The position numbers and the translations under genes are program-made. The notes below the pieces were generated by a model. That model was not told the origin of the DNA. It was given only the letters and a program-made list of their open reading frames with translations, and ran no database searches. Of a stretch of 64,000 nt of DNA, positions 35,369 through 48,558 are shown in pieces (position 1 is the stretch's first letter; every line of letters begins with the position of its first letter). Origin of the DNA: Zanthoxylum bungeanum (Eukaryota; Streptophyta; Magnoliopsida; Sapindales; Rutaceae). The stretch is taken from the NCBI GenBank assembly GCA_019454045.1, contig SKCR01001881.1:1-64000 (forward strand), given 5' to 3'.

Positions 35369-37870
35369 TGTTGGGGTTGGTGCTCATAGTACCAATCCCG
35401 ACCGTATTTATGTCTGATTCATGAATACGATCAATTTCTTTTTCCATAATATTACTTATTTATGGTTGCACATCTTGTTTTTATATACGTATTCGATCTA
35501 ATTACAATTAGATTGAAACTAAATGTGGTTTAGTGATATGTATGTATTAGACAAAGGCCCGATAATATATATTACAGTACACAGTTACAAAGTTAGTTTG
35601 TAATTGACATTGGGAAGTGTCACTGCTAAATGTATATTATCAAATATAGTTCCTGGTCAAGATTTACTAACACGGGTCGGTTAGTCAAATCTGTTGAGAC
35701 CAGTACATGTCGTATATCGAGACTTGGTCCGATGGTTTATCCCAATGAACCATGAGTCTAGGGAGACTCGTATAGACATGTATGTGTTTATAGTGGATAA
35801 ACATTGAACGACTCACCGAAGATTCTTAATGGATGATACACCAACGTCAATAAGAATCTTCTCGGGTTGAGTAGCATAGTGGTCATTCCATTTGAGATAC
35901 CACTGTGGATGTATGAGACATCCTCCACACTTAGATGGCAGTCACGTCACCGATCTATTTAGATCAGACCTCTGCCTGTTCGTTGCGTGTGGACCGATCC
36001 TCAGGATATCCTGTGTGTATCAAGATAGGATCCGTCAGTTCTGTGTACAGAGCATAGGTAGTCCATATGTGATTAGCAGTCTGTTAAATATGTGGCCACA
36101 GTAAACTTCGGAAGTAAGTTCCGAATGTTATTTAGAGATTGCTAATAGAAACGTCGACGAGATAATACCTATAGAGATTTGACGTTTACATCTATATCTC
36201 TGGGATTATCCAGATACCTGTGACGGAGAGATTATACGTATGCAATGATCTCGACCTGTATGATTCAACTAGTTTATCTGTGGTCGTCATAATTTACGGG
36301 TGGGTAAATTATGGACACGAAATTAGATTTTGTGATGGATATGCCTAAATCTAGAGAGTCTCACTAATGAAATATACTCGTAGAGCACTAGGGCAACATT
36401 TATAAATAATACTGATTATTTGTAATTCGTTTAAAGGTTAAACGAAAAATACATGTGTAGGGACCTAATAGTCATTTCCTAATTTTTGTATATTTGCATT
36501 TAATGTTAGATTTTATGAAATCTATATAATTAATTGTCAAATTGAGATATTTGACTAATATCATAAATATATATGTATTTGATATTTAATGTAAATATAA
36601 TACATATATTTAATATATTTGTATTTAAACAATTAATTAATTATTTAATTGTTAAATGATTAAATTAATTGAAATATAAATATCTTAAAGTTGTGATAAT
36701 TATGGAAATGATTTTGGTTGCCTTTGTTGACTTTAAGAAATTCATTAAATGGTTTAATGATAAAGTTATACAAGTTGTTAAAGCTTTAATTGAAACAAAA
36801 GAAAAATATCTAGATATTTATTTATTTCTTCTCACCATATTCGGCCAAGGCTTATTTGGAGGAGATGTAAATTATTTTGTTTCAATTTTAGGGTTTAACA
36901 AGTTCATTAGATACAAAAGAAACACAAAAGTGGTTGAGAGAAAAGTTTGAAGAAAAGAAGGAAAAGCTTGGAAATCTTAAGGTTTTGAAAGTTTTCTTTC
37001 AAATCTTCCAACATGAAAAATGTTTCTAACATGCTTAGCTTCATCTTGCGTTGCTTTGATGTTGTCTCTTTACTTATAGTTTGTGTTTTAATTGTTGTGA
37101 ACTTGAATGAAATATGTGTGCATGTAAGTAAGCTTGAAATGGTTTCAAAGCTTTACTTTTGATTCTTTGAAGATCAAAGTTGATATTCTAGAGTTAGTAA
37201 GCCACTCCTTGGTAACCTAGAATTGTTCTAGAGTTGTTTCAAAGAGGTGAGGCTTGATTGGTGAAGTATTGAATTGATTAAAGTGTTGGATTTTGTAAAT
37301 TTGGTGAAATTGGACAATTTGATGAAATTGAAAAATTAGGGTTCATAACCCACTCCAAATTTGAGGCTTTTCATATATGTTGTGTATTTGAATGTGTATA
37401 TGATGCATGTAAAATACTCGTCTGGTCGGACCTCGTCTGGTCGGACCTCGTCTGGTCGGACCTCATCTGGTCGGACCTGGTCTGGTCGGCCCTAGTCTGG
37501 TCGGACCTCGTCTGGTCGGACCTGGTCTGGTCGAATCTCATAAGTTCATCTCTGGTCTGATCGGACCTAGTGTGGTCGGATCATGACCCCATATGGTCGA
37601 CATGACCTCATGTGGTCGGATCGTGACCTCATGTGGTCGGACCATGACTTCATGTGGTCAGACCAAGGGCCTTTTGTGGTCGGATCATTACTTCATCTGA
37701 TCTGATCATGTATGTGAGTAATGTTTTTGGGTTTAGGAGAAATCCGAATTATTTATTCATATTAGATATTGAATAATTTACTCGGTATTTTGAAAAAGTT
37801 TTGAAATACGATTTCTGCCCCGACCCGCATTTTCGCTGCGACCGACCCGAATGAACTAAGAACCCTTACA
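35369..37870 (+). mobile_element. 5' LTR of element G
   Basis: Starts TGTTGGGGTTGGTGCTCATA and ends ACCCTTACA. The match with 42055-44608 covers the whole length. It carries a 15-bp GTCTGGTCGGACCTC array at about 37420-37530. The 93-codon frame at 36669-36950 recurs in the 3' LTR but overlaps ordinary LTR sequence and is not called a gene. Confidence 0.9.
37420..37690. repeat. Tandem array of GTCTGGTCGGACCTC (15 bp), left copy
   Basis: About seven clear units, then a looser series of TGTGGTCGGA-based units to about 37690. The 15-bp period gives a spurious SSGRT pentapeptide repeat in one frame. The equivalent array in the 3' LTR is at 44095-44400. Confidence 0.85.
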
Positions 37871-37873
37871 AAA

Positions 37874-37886
37874 TGGTATCAGAGCG
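37874..37886 (+). promoter_or_regulatory. Primer binding site of element G
   Basis: TGGTATCAGAGCG, three bases after the 5' LTR; complementary to the 3' end of initiator methionine tRNA, as usual for plant copia elements. Confidence 0.85.
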
Positions 37887-40800
37887 AGTCTGATCCTAGG
37901 CCTCTGATATGATTAGCCCTTTAAAATCTAATGTTTATTCTTTTCTTAACTTGATACATGCATGCTTTCATTTAATTTGATTAAATTTAAAGTGTATGAC
38001 ACTTTATGGAATATCCCCGCTTAATAAGGTTTTAAAGTAACTGGTATTTGGAATACTTGTTTCTTGGTCCGTCTTGTCAATACAGTTTATAAATATTTTT
38101 CCGTGACTACATCTGAGACCGTGCCTCTGCTGTGAGGGTGTAGCCGATATAGATTTATTTATGTCGGATGTATATTAGATACTAGATAAATTCAAGCGAA
38201 AATGAAATCCTGAACGTGCCCTAGCTGTCAGGGTTATGCAAGTAACTTGAGTTTATCATTGATGAGTTTAACCTTGGTACGTCTCCTTGTGGGCCTGCCT
38301 TAGCAGCGACAACGAGAAACGACCAGGACCGAAACCTAGGAGTCACAAATTGAGTGATTGACAAATGAGTTATCTACCTGTGAATATACGTAGGTGAGAC
38401 AGTGCCTCTGCTGTGAGTCGAAATATATTCATGGGGTCCACTTACCATTATGGAATTCGATTTAATTATTGAATTATCATTTTTCCGTTGGGGATTACGG
38501 TATTACGTAAAATAGTGGGAGGTACTGCTAAGTTTAAAATATTCCATAACTTTGGCAGTGTGTATTATTATGGAAATTTCCGCTTGTTTGTTTCCTTATT
38601 CTATTATTTATATAGAATTGAACATTTATTTACTGCACACATATTTTGATTTGTTATCTGACTTGACTTTTGGTTGCAGTTATTCTAGAATAGGTTCTAG
38701 ATACTATTAGACTAGGATATTATTAGATTGGTCTAAACCATCGGGAACTGTTGTTCCGATTTTCTTGAAAAATCGAGATGGTTAGTGACTTAGTTTCTAA
38801 GTCACGACAGATAATCTAGATAACTATCCCTTTTAGGATATAATACTTTTGAGAGAATAGTTTCTTATGCAGTAAGAATTGACTTAAATTAGTTCATGTC
38901 TCGAGATTCTTGACTGGCATTAAGAAAGCCCCATTAGGTATTTGTTTATCTAGTAATGACGTTTCTTAACTTTAATGACCTTTAGAGGCAATGTGTCTGA
39001 CACAATTTGCTAATCAGTTATTTGCAATTATTGTGAATAGTTGAATGCAAATAGTAAAGCTAAAGAAAGGAGATGCGTATAGTTGTGTATAGAAAATATC
39101 GATTTTCACAATACTACAACTATAGGTATTGGATACCAGATCTCTCGTCTAGTTATTTAAAATATTAGTTAATGATTGTTTTGATATTTGATATCGGAAC
39201 TTGCGACTATTGGATAGTTACTTGTTTTTTATAAACAATTATTATATATTTTAAATATAACTAGTAGTGTCATTGACGTAGAGATAAACATTAGGAAAAA
39301 CTATTCGGTAAAGTAAATAATTTAGAACGGTGCTTTATGAGATTTTATCACTTAAGCATTGTATACTTATTCCGTATGGTAAATGATGGTTTGATACGAG
39401 ATCACACCACATATCCTTATCCATTTAATGAATATTGTATTCAGAAAGGTGATTAAGATCTCATTTAACCAATTATTGTCATTGGACCACCAGTTTATTA
39501 AACTGATACATTAGATGTATGTAGTTTAATGAATTGTAATTGCTTAAGGTAGTTTTCTTTACTTCGTAACTTAGTTTATGGATTATCATAACTTAGTTAC
39601 GTGTTTCTGAAAGAATACATATTGAACGTCTTGAAATGATCAAGTACTTTCAATCTGTTATGATGAAACATAGGTTGAACATTTTTGACTTGTTCAAATA
39701 TATTCAATCTAAAGTTTTTTGAGAACTCTATCCTTAAAATTCATTACAAGTCTTTGAACTGTTCAAAGATATTTGATACGATCAAACATATGAATTTAAA
39801 GCAATTAGTTCTAAGTTTATTCAGTGAATATGATTCTTATTCAATATTATTCTTCCATGATTCCATCTTGATGGAATTGAGTAGTGGGAGCAGTCGAATC
39901 TTATATGATTTGATTCGTTTGATATTGAATGTTATCGAATTAGTTTCAATACTCTTGGGGATATGCTCCAGTAACACCAATTCATCCTTTTAATTTAGGT
40001 TCCATTAATTTCTACAGTTACATATATGATATGTATAGGTAAAAAAAAATCTGAATCTTGAAAAGTTTGAGATTTGAATCTTTCTTTTATATAATAGTTA
40101 TATAATGGAAATTACTTACACCTCGGAGGTATAAGTAAAAGTTTATCGTTTATTTAGTTTAATAGAATATTGTATTCTATTTGATAGAATATCTTTCCTA
40201 CGATCCTAAGTAATAAAATCGTTTTATTACTTGGTGTGTAACATCAAATGTTAACTATTGTAGAAAAGACTTGACTTATTGAAGTCAAATGTAAGAATGA
40301 TAAATTATAAATGAAACTACGTAATTAATAGATGAAACAGCCCTTATACATCTTCTATATAAGTCTAATAGGATATAAGAATCATTTACGAGTATTTGAT
40401 ACTTAATGGTTCTGTTGTTTTCTTACCGAAGAAAATTATCCTATAACTTATAATTGAAGCAATATTTGATATCGATTCTGGAAGTTCATCATTGAACCAT
40501 AGATCTAAGATTGTTCATAGCTTACTACGATCAAGTTTTGAACTTGATTAAGCTTTCATTATGAATTAGTTCATGATATGTGCTAATTGTTTGCGCAGCG
40601 AAAGCAGTGTGAGCTTATTAAAGGGTTGACCTTTATAGTATGACAGTGAGAAAAGTTATACTCAGCAATCTATTGTAGATTCTGAGGAAACTTGTCTATA
40701 GACACACTAATTGAACAATTAAAGATATATTGGTTAATGTTGATATTAAATTGTACATTTTAGCTAAAGAATACAAAGTGACATTTTTGAATGAATTATT

Positions 40801-42038
40801 CAGATAAGAGATCATTTGTGATTTCTTTGTTTGAAGAGTTCATTTTGGAATGGCCCTAGAGTTTGTGTTCTGCTGAAATCGTAATTTAGTGTGCTAACTT
40901 ATAGAGCCTATTGTAGACTCGGATAAGTCTTCTGGAAATCTGTGTTCTCTATTTTTGATATCGTCAGATTGTCTGATCTTGTCAAATTATAGAGAATACA
41001 TATGTGATTGAAGGGTTTGTGGGAGCGTACAAATTATTTTCTAGTGTTATATATCCTAACGACATTATCATTATTATGGTAATAATGAGATGTTTGTAAG
41101 GTAAAAGATTTACCTAAGTCTTCTTTACTCCGTGAAAGCAGTGGGAGTAGTCTCTGTTATATTTGATATAAAGTTTTATATAAGATATACAACTAAGAGA
41201 CTTGTGAGATACTCCTATTATTCGTACATTAGATATGATCTAATAAAGGACATAACTAGGCTATCTGTATGACAGTTAGTATAACTGTTGGACAGTTATT
41301 GTGTGTCTTAGATAAAGTATTCATCTTTCGTAAATGATGATTCCTTTTTCAAAAGAGATATTGATTAGAATGTCTAATCAATCTTATGTATCATTTAATG
41401 ATGACATAATAAATACTTTATAATGTGCGATTGTAGATATCGATTTAATCATAATTGTTACGAGTTATTTTGATATCCTATAGACCATAGGATGGATCTT
41501 GAAACATGTTCTTTGTGATCTTTGAGATATTAAGAACGAGTTTCTAATTCATGGAGAATACAGTCTGCAACCATTAGGGTCATATTAGTTTTGAGACTAA
41601 TTATGACGTTAGACAGTCTACGTCATAAAGAGTCACAAAAGATGCAGTGGGAGTGTCACGAAGGATTCTACTATATAGTGGAATTAGATGCGACTTATGA
41701 AGTTGCATAGTGACCTTATAAATTAGAAGTTTTGGATTGGTGTTGTACCTGCGGTTGTCTACATAGTATTTTAGATTTGATCCCTAAATACTTGGACAAC
41801 TCAGTAGCTGTAGCACAATAGTGATGTAGCGTCTGATTCATATTAATGTATAATTTAGATACTACAAAATATGAAAGATGCTGGCTATGGGAAACGATTG
41901 AGTTTGTTTGACAAACTCATTATGTTATAGCGGACTTACTTCTTGTTGCCTACCTCTTAAGTGTTAGGTGAGCTTTTGAGGGCTATGTGTATAAGATGCA
42001 CATTGAGATGTGTATATGATACCATGGATTGGCACAAG
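37887..42038 (+). mobile_element. Internal region of element G, decayed
   Basis: No long ORF. Short stretches recall copia pol, such as GTGACATTTTTGAATGAA near 40780 (compare MAFLNG) and repeated CAGTGGGAG motifs at 39893, 41147 and 41645, which may derive from the ASGS codons before the YxDD motif. An ORF at 39685-39993 has no recognisable family. G is a non-autonomous or long-dead copia. Confidence 0.6.
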
Positions 42039-42054
42039 AGCAAGTGGGAGAAAT
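42039..42054 (+). promoter_or_regulatory. Polypurine tract of element G
   Basis: GAGCAAGTGGGAGAAAT directly before the 3' LTR, nearly identical to that of element A. Confidence 0.78.
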
Positions 42055-44608
42055 TGTTGGGGTTGGTGCTCAGAGTGCCAATCCAGACCGTGTTTATGTC
42101 TAATTCATGAATACGATCAATTCATTTTTCCATAATATTACTTATTTATGGTTGCACCTCTTGTTTTTATATACGTATTCGATCTGATTACGATTAGATT
42201 GAAACTAAATGTGGTTTAGTGATATGTATATATTAGACAAAGGCTCGATAATATATATTGCAGTACACAGTTACAAAGGTAGTTTGTAATTGACATTGGA
42301 AATGTCACTGCTAAATTTATATTATCAAATATAGTTCCTGGTCAAGATTTACTAACACGGGTCGGTTAGTCAAATCTTTTTAGACCAATACATGTCGTAT
42401 ATCGAGACTTGGTCCGATGGTTTATCCCAATGAACCATGAGTCTATGGAGACTCGTATAGATGTGTAGGTGTTTATAGTGGATAAACACTGAACGACTCA
42501 CCGAAGATTCTTAATGGATGGTACACCAAGGTCAATAAGAATCTTCTCGGGTTGAGTAGCATAATGGTCCTTCGACTTGAGATACCACTGTGGATGTATG
42601 CGACATACCTCCACACTTAGATGGCAGTCACGTCACCGATCTATTTAGATCAGACCTCCTAATGTTCGTTGGGTGTGGACCGATCCTCAGGATATCCTGT
42701 GTGTATCGAGATAGGATCCGTCAGTTCTGTGTACAGAGCATAGGTAGTCCATATGTGATTAGCAGTCTGTTAAATATGTGGCCACAGTAAACTTCGGAAG
42801 TAAGTTCCGAATGTTATTCAGAGATTGCTAATAGAAACGTCGACGAGATAATACCTATAGAGATTTGACGTTTACATCTATATCTCTGGGATTATCCGAA
42901 TACTTGTGACGGAGGGATTATACGTATGCAATGATCTCGACCTGTATGATTCAACTAGTTTATCTGTGGTCGTCATAATTTACGGGTGGGTAAATTATGG
43001 ACATGAAATTATATTTTATGACGGATATGCCTAAATCTAGAGAGTCTCACTAATGAAATATACTTGTAGAGCACTAGGGCAACATTTATAAATAATACTG
43101 ATTATTTGTAATTCGTTTAAAGGTTAAAAGAAAAATACATGTGTAGGAACCTAATAGTCATTTCCTAATTTTTGTGTATTTGTATTTAATGTTAGATTTT
43201 ATGAAATACAGATTAATTAATTGTCAAATTGAGATATTTGACTAATATCATAAATATATATGTATTTGATACTTAATGTAAATATAATACATATATTTAA
43301 TTTATTTGTATTTAAATAATTAATTAATTGTTAAATGATTAAATTAATTGAAATATAAATATCTTAAAGTTGTGATAATTATGGAAATGCTTTTGGTTGC
43401 CTTTGTTGATTTTAAGAAATTCATTAAATGGTTTAATGATAAAGTTATACAAGTTGTTAAAGCTTTAATTGAAACAAAAGAAAAATATCTAGATATTTAT
43501 TTATTTCTTCTCACTATATTCGGCCAAGGCTTATTTGGTGGAGATGTAAATTATTTTGTTTCAATTTTAGGGTTTAACAAGTTCATTAGATACAAAAGAA
43601 ACACAAAAGTGGTTGAGAGAAAAGTTTGAAGAAAAGAAGGAAAAGCTTGGAAATCTTAAGGTTTTGTAAGTTTTCTTTCAAATCTTCCAACATGAAAAAT
43701 GTTTCTAACATGTTTAGCTTCATCTTGCGTTGCTTTGATGTTGTCTCTTTACTTATAGTTTGTGTTTTAATTGTTGTGAACTTGAATGAAATATTTGTGC
43801 ATGTAAGTAAGCTTGAAATGGTTTCAAAGCTTACTTTTGATTCTTTGAAGATCAAAGTTGATATTCTAGAGTTAGTAAGCCACTCCTTGGTAACCTAGAA
43901 TTGTTTTAGAGTTGTTTCAAAGTGGTGAGGCTTGATTGGTGAAGTATTGAATGGATTTAAGTGTTGGATTTTGTAAATTTGGTGAAATTGGATAATTTGA
44001 TGAAATTGAAAAATTAGGGTTCATAACCCACTCCAAATTTGGGGCTTTTCATATATATTGTGTATTTGGATGTGTATAAGATGCATGTAAAATACTCATC
44101 TGGTCGGACCTCATCTGGTCGGACCTCATCTGGTCGGACCTCGTCTGGTCGGCCCTCGTCTGGTTGGCCATGGTCTGGTCGGACCTCATCTGGTCGGACC
44201 TCGTCTAGTCAGACCTCGTCTGGTCGGACCTCGTCTGGTCGGCCCTAGTCTGGTCAGACCTGGTCTGGTCGGATCTCATAAGGTCGTCTCTGGTCTGGTC
44301 GGACCTAGTGTGGTCGGATCATGACCCCATGTGGTCGGCATGACCTCATGTGGTCGGATCGTGACCTCATGTGGTCGGACCATGACTTCATATGGTCGGA
44401 CCAAGGGCCTTTTGTGGTCCGATCATTACTTCATCTGATCTGATCATGTATGTGAGTAATGTTTTTGGGTTTAGGAGAAATCCGAATAGTTTATTCATAT
44501 TAGATATTGAATAATTTACTCGGTATTTTGAAAAAGTTTTGAAATACGATTTCTGCCCCGACCCGCATTTCCGCTGCGACCGACCCGAATGGACTAAGAA
44601 CCCTTATA
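42055..44608 (+). mobile_element. 3' LTR of element G
   Basis: Starts TGTTGGGGTTGGTGCTCAGA. The end reads CCCTTATA, where the 5' LTR has CCCTTACA, so the terminal CA has become TA. It is followed by TACTG, then the rest of LTR F. Confidence 0.9.
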
Positions 44609-44613
44609 TACTG

Positions 44614-44953
44614 GTCTCAACAGATTTTACTAACCGACCCGTGTCAGTAAATCTTGACCAGGAATTTTATTTGAGAATATACAACTTATAGTGACGCTTC
44701 CTAATGTCAATTACAAACTACGTTGTAACTGCGCACTACGTTGTAAATTCTAGGGTCTTTGTCTAATATATACATATATAAAAAATGTTGATCATATTTA
44801 GTTTCAATCTAATCGTAATTAGATCGAATACGTATATAAAAAACAAGAGGTACTACCATTAAGTAAGTAATATTATTGAAAAAAGAATTGTTCGTATTCA
44901 TGAATCGGACAAAAATACGATCCAAATTGGCATTCCGAGCACCAACTCTAACA
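44614..44953 (-). mobile_element. LTR F, smaller piece
   Basis: Continues the minus-strand LTR cut at 35368: the first bases are the reverse complement of about 35640-35705, and it ends at the family start (minus strand TGTTAGAGTTGGTGCTCGGA). Confidence 0.75.
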
Positions 44954-45741
44954 CTTAGGACGGGGAACAACATAGGGACCACATGACTACAGTTAACATG
45001 TTTCTTACCTTAGTCACATTTAAGAGTTAGTTGAGTTAGGATAAAAATAATTTTAGATGAATAAGCTATATTACAACTTGACTCAACGAAGTCTAAACCT
45101 TTCTTCTTACTGGGAGGCATACCAATTCCTAACATGTGGTCTAGCTTCTTAGTCCCACTCAAAAATACAGATATCTGAGTCATAACATCTTCATTTTCCT
45201 TTCCTAAACACATAACTTTATTTACTAACTCTATATTTCTCTCATCGAGGTCATCAATAACAGTAAAACTCATGTCAAGCTTGGTTTGAACTTCATCATT
45301 TTCTAGTTTCATTTCTCTCATCCTCTTATTGACCTCAACATTTGTCTTCTTGATAGTTAAGCTCTCATTAAACAATTCAGTATATGCTACCTGAAAATCA
45401 TCTTCATCTATAGAATCATCATGAGAGAATTCTGAACCAGCATCTACATCACTAATGTATCATCTCTCTCATCGATCACACTATCAGTAAAAGCCATAAA
45501 ATTGCTCTTATCCTTATGAGTCTCATCAGAAGTATAGCCAACTTCTTAATCGTTATGGAAAAATGCTCTAACCGTTTTGTCTTTAGACTTTAAGTATGTG
45601 GCACACTCAGACCTAATATGCCCAAAACTTTCACACTTTTGGCATTGAATAGCTCGAGGTTTGTTATCCATCTTCACTATAGACTCTCTCTTATGACGGT
45701 TACTCTCTCTAGGTTTATTATCCTTACTCCTATCAGTGCCA
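44954..45741 (-). pseudogene. Element E: copia gag C-terminal part with zinc knuckle
   Basis: On the minus strand a perfect CX2CX4HX4C knuckle (CQKCESFGHIRSEC) lies at about 45606-45650. The downstream frame at 45375-45010 is rich in charged, coiled-coil-like residues and ends with GMPPSKKKGLDFVES. This is the layout of the gag region of copia elements of the SIRE/Tork type. The knuckle binds element RNA. A frameshift or stop separates the knuckle frame from the coiled-coil frame. Confidence 0.7.
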
Positions 45742-45745
45742 CAAA

Positions 45746-47533
45746 TGTAGGAGTTGGTGCTTGGAGCGCCAATCCGAATAATATATTGTACATTATATTT
45801 TATTATTTGATAATAAAATAACTATATTTTCATTTCAACTTTGTTAATGGTAATGTCATTATGCATATTAGATTGATATATAAATATGCTGATAATGACA
45901 TCGACCTTAGAATAGTCATGTAGTAATAATGGACATTGGGTGGTCCATATTGGGATAATATTACAATTATAAAATTATTCTTAAAGTAAATATTTTTAGT
46001 CGTTGGTTTTGGAATACGGTCGAATTCCTATAACCTAGAAGACTAGCACATGTCTTATATTGGAATTAGAGTTCCGATGGTTTAACCCGATGTACCATGA
46101 GCAAAAGAAGCTCATATAGACATGTGGGTATTCGTTGGAGCGAATACTGAATTACTCATAGATGATTCCAGATAGTTAAAAGTACACACCACCGTCAATA
46201 TGAATCTTCTCGAATCGAGTAGTATATGTGATCATTTGATTGTAGGATAACAATGATTTTGATTGTGATCATCCACACTTTGATGCCATATATGTCAGAG
46301 ACATTTCATGGTCTGACCGCTAAATGTTCGTTGGGTGTGCACTGATGCATTCGTTAATAAATTACGTATCAAGACATGATATGTCGGTCCGTATGTGTAC
46401 CATAAGAAGTTTAAGTATCCATGTGAGTAAGTCACGATTTTTAAGATTTTGGCAAAAACCGATCACCTATGGTGGATCGTATGTATCAAAAATAGTATTC
46501 TGATTAGTTATAAAGAATCGTTGATATGTCGACAATATGAGATGTGCGTCTCAGAAACTTGACGATGTAATTTATGTTTCTAAGAACAATTCGGATAGCC
46601 TACGACGAAGAGATTGTTAAATATATGTGATGACCTCGACTTATATAGTTTAGAAAGGTCATCTGTCTTCTCGAATTCGGAGGAGGCCGAATTGCGTACA
46701 TATAAGCTAGACTTATATGACGAACGTGTATGAACTTAGAGAGTCTCACAATATGAAAAATACTCGTTAAGCACTTGGATAGCCGATAATGTTTGATAAT
46801 AATTAATATTGACAATATAATTATCAATTAAAATAATTAAGTTTTATTGGATAATATTAATTATTTACTTTGATTCAATTGGATTAATTGGATTAATCCA
46901 AAATCACGGAAGGGCTTTATTATAATTTCAAAAATATTTCTACATTTGAAGGATATTTTGGCAATTACAAATATGTAATAATATGTTTATTTATTTTGAT
47001 TTAATTAAATCAAAGTGGTAGACAAAAATGATTAGTCACATATAATTATACATATTTGGACAAAATGGATTAAGCCCACATAAAAGTTGATTAGAACTTT
47101 TATTAATTAAAAATTGTATAAGCTTCACTATAAAAGGCAAGCTTGAGCAAGCTTTTAAGCAGACAATCATTAAGGCAAAACATAAGAAAAAATAGCCTAA
47201 GACAGTGTTTTGAGAAGCTTTGGAAGTTCTCTACATTTTTCAACAAAAGAAGAAAATTAGATCTTTGATTCAAACTTACTAGGTAAGTTTGATATTATCT
47301 AATAAGTTATGTTTTTGTATTTGATACATAACAATATAACTTGAAGTTGAAATGAGGGTAATAAATTTGTGCATGGATGGTTTGGAAGCATAAACACAAT
47401 ATGCTTCATATTGGGTCAAATATGTTCATGTTGGACATGAAACATAAAATTACAGTTTGAAACCCTAGATGAAAGCTTGAAGCTATGACTATTATTCTAG
47501 AATCACTTGATCACCTTTGAGTGACTTGGAAAA
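45746..47533 (+). mobile_element. Truncated solo LTR of the C subfamily in element E
   Basis: Starts TGTAGGAGTTGGTGCTTGGA and follows LTR C (3376 onwards) block by block until ATTCTAGAATCACTTGATCA and GTGACTTGG. It then switches to E sequence, so about 600 bases of its 3' end are gone. Confidence 0.75.
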
Positions 47534-47565
47534 TTAGAGTTAAGGGTCAAGGATCGAGTTCACGC

Positions 47566-47983
47566 TGTGATACCAATTGAAAATTTGATTTTGTCTGACC
47601 CTATGCGGAAAACTACTCTATCCAAGATAAGTCAAAGGTAGAACAATTATGGTTTGAATCAACAAACACCCTTAATTCTAATCAGATATAAAATAAAGCA
47701 AATATTAAGGTAATAAAGGGAATCACACAAGAATTTTGTTAATAGAGTGAAAAACTTTTGCGAGTAAAAAATCACTCTGGATATAGGCTATCGCCACAAT
47801 CCACTATAATAGAGAAAACTTACAGCGATGATATAAGACCTATGGTGACAACTTCACCGACTCGAATACCTCTAGACTGTAATAACTAGAAGAATTCCAT
47901 AAGCCCGCACCATGCAGTCTTCTTCATAACCTCTTAAGTCTCCGAGTTTATCAACCCTGAGAACTCGCAACATCAGAACTCTG
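47566..47983 (-). mobile_element. Element E: primer binding site and truncated 5' LTR
   Basis: The minus strand reads ATTGGTATCACA at 47566-47577, a methionine-tRNA primer site beside an LTR end TTTTCA at 47578. The LTR matches 29655-30060 and then stops at 47983, so its outer two thirds have been lost. Confidence 0.72.
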
Positions 47984-48400
47984 AAAATTTCGATTTTCTC
48001 ACAATTTCTAGGTGAATCAGTCTATCTGCATCGTTGTGTTGTTGAAGTTTTTGATGTTCTTATTTCCATGGAAATTGAACATTTTGTCATCCCAACTGAT
48101 TACTCACAGAATCTCGAAATATTCCATCAAAAATCTCTTTCAGCTCCTCCACACAAAGACAACCAAAAATAAAAATGGGTTATCATGATAATGTATACGT
48201 TATCGTGCATGATATCTTTTTCTCGATATCCCCACAATATTTTAAGTTTTTTTTTTTTTTTTTTATTTATGTTTGGATATGAAAAAATATAATAAAAATA
48301 TTAATTCAAAATTTAAAAAATTGAATATTTTAATATCTTGAAAATATTAATAATAATATTTAAATTTCGATATAAATTTTTCCAAATCCGATCCATTTAT
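47984..48400. other. Unassigned AT-rich spacer
   Basis: No gene recognised. It contains a T run at about 48248-48263 and low-complexity AT sequence. Confidence 0.4.
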
Positions 48401-48404
48401 TAAC

Positions 48405-48550
48405 CCTTCGGGCCATTTCCGCTATAACAAGAGCCTCATCAATCCTACCTTCTTTGCATAATCCTCCTGAGTATAACGTTAAAAGTTGCAATATCAACTT
48501 TGCACTCTCTTTTATCTCCGTAAGTAACACTCCAAAGCTTCATCAACTCT
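48405..48550 (-). pseudogene. Fragment of a pentatricopeptide repeat (PPR) gene
   Basis: The minus strand encodes GLCKEGRIDEALVIAEMARR, a hallmark PPR helix pair, preceded one frame away by CKVDIATFNVIL, the start of the same 35-residue repeat. A single-base shift separates them. PPR proteins bind organelle RNA. Only about one and a half repeats are left; the fragment ends at the MITE duplication. Confidence 0.6.
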
Positions 48551-48558
48551 CTCGACAC

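Noticed and set aside
36669..36950. A 93-codon ORF present in both LTRs of G (also 43348-43629)
   Set aside because: Its conservation follows from the two LTRs being copies of each other; it is AT-biased and matches no family I recognise.
44039..44248. ORF with an SSGRT pentapeptide repeat
   Set aside because: It is simply the 15-bp LTR minisatellite read in one frame.
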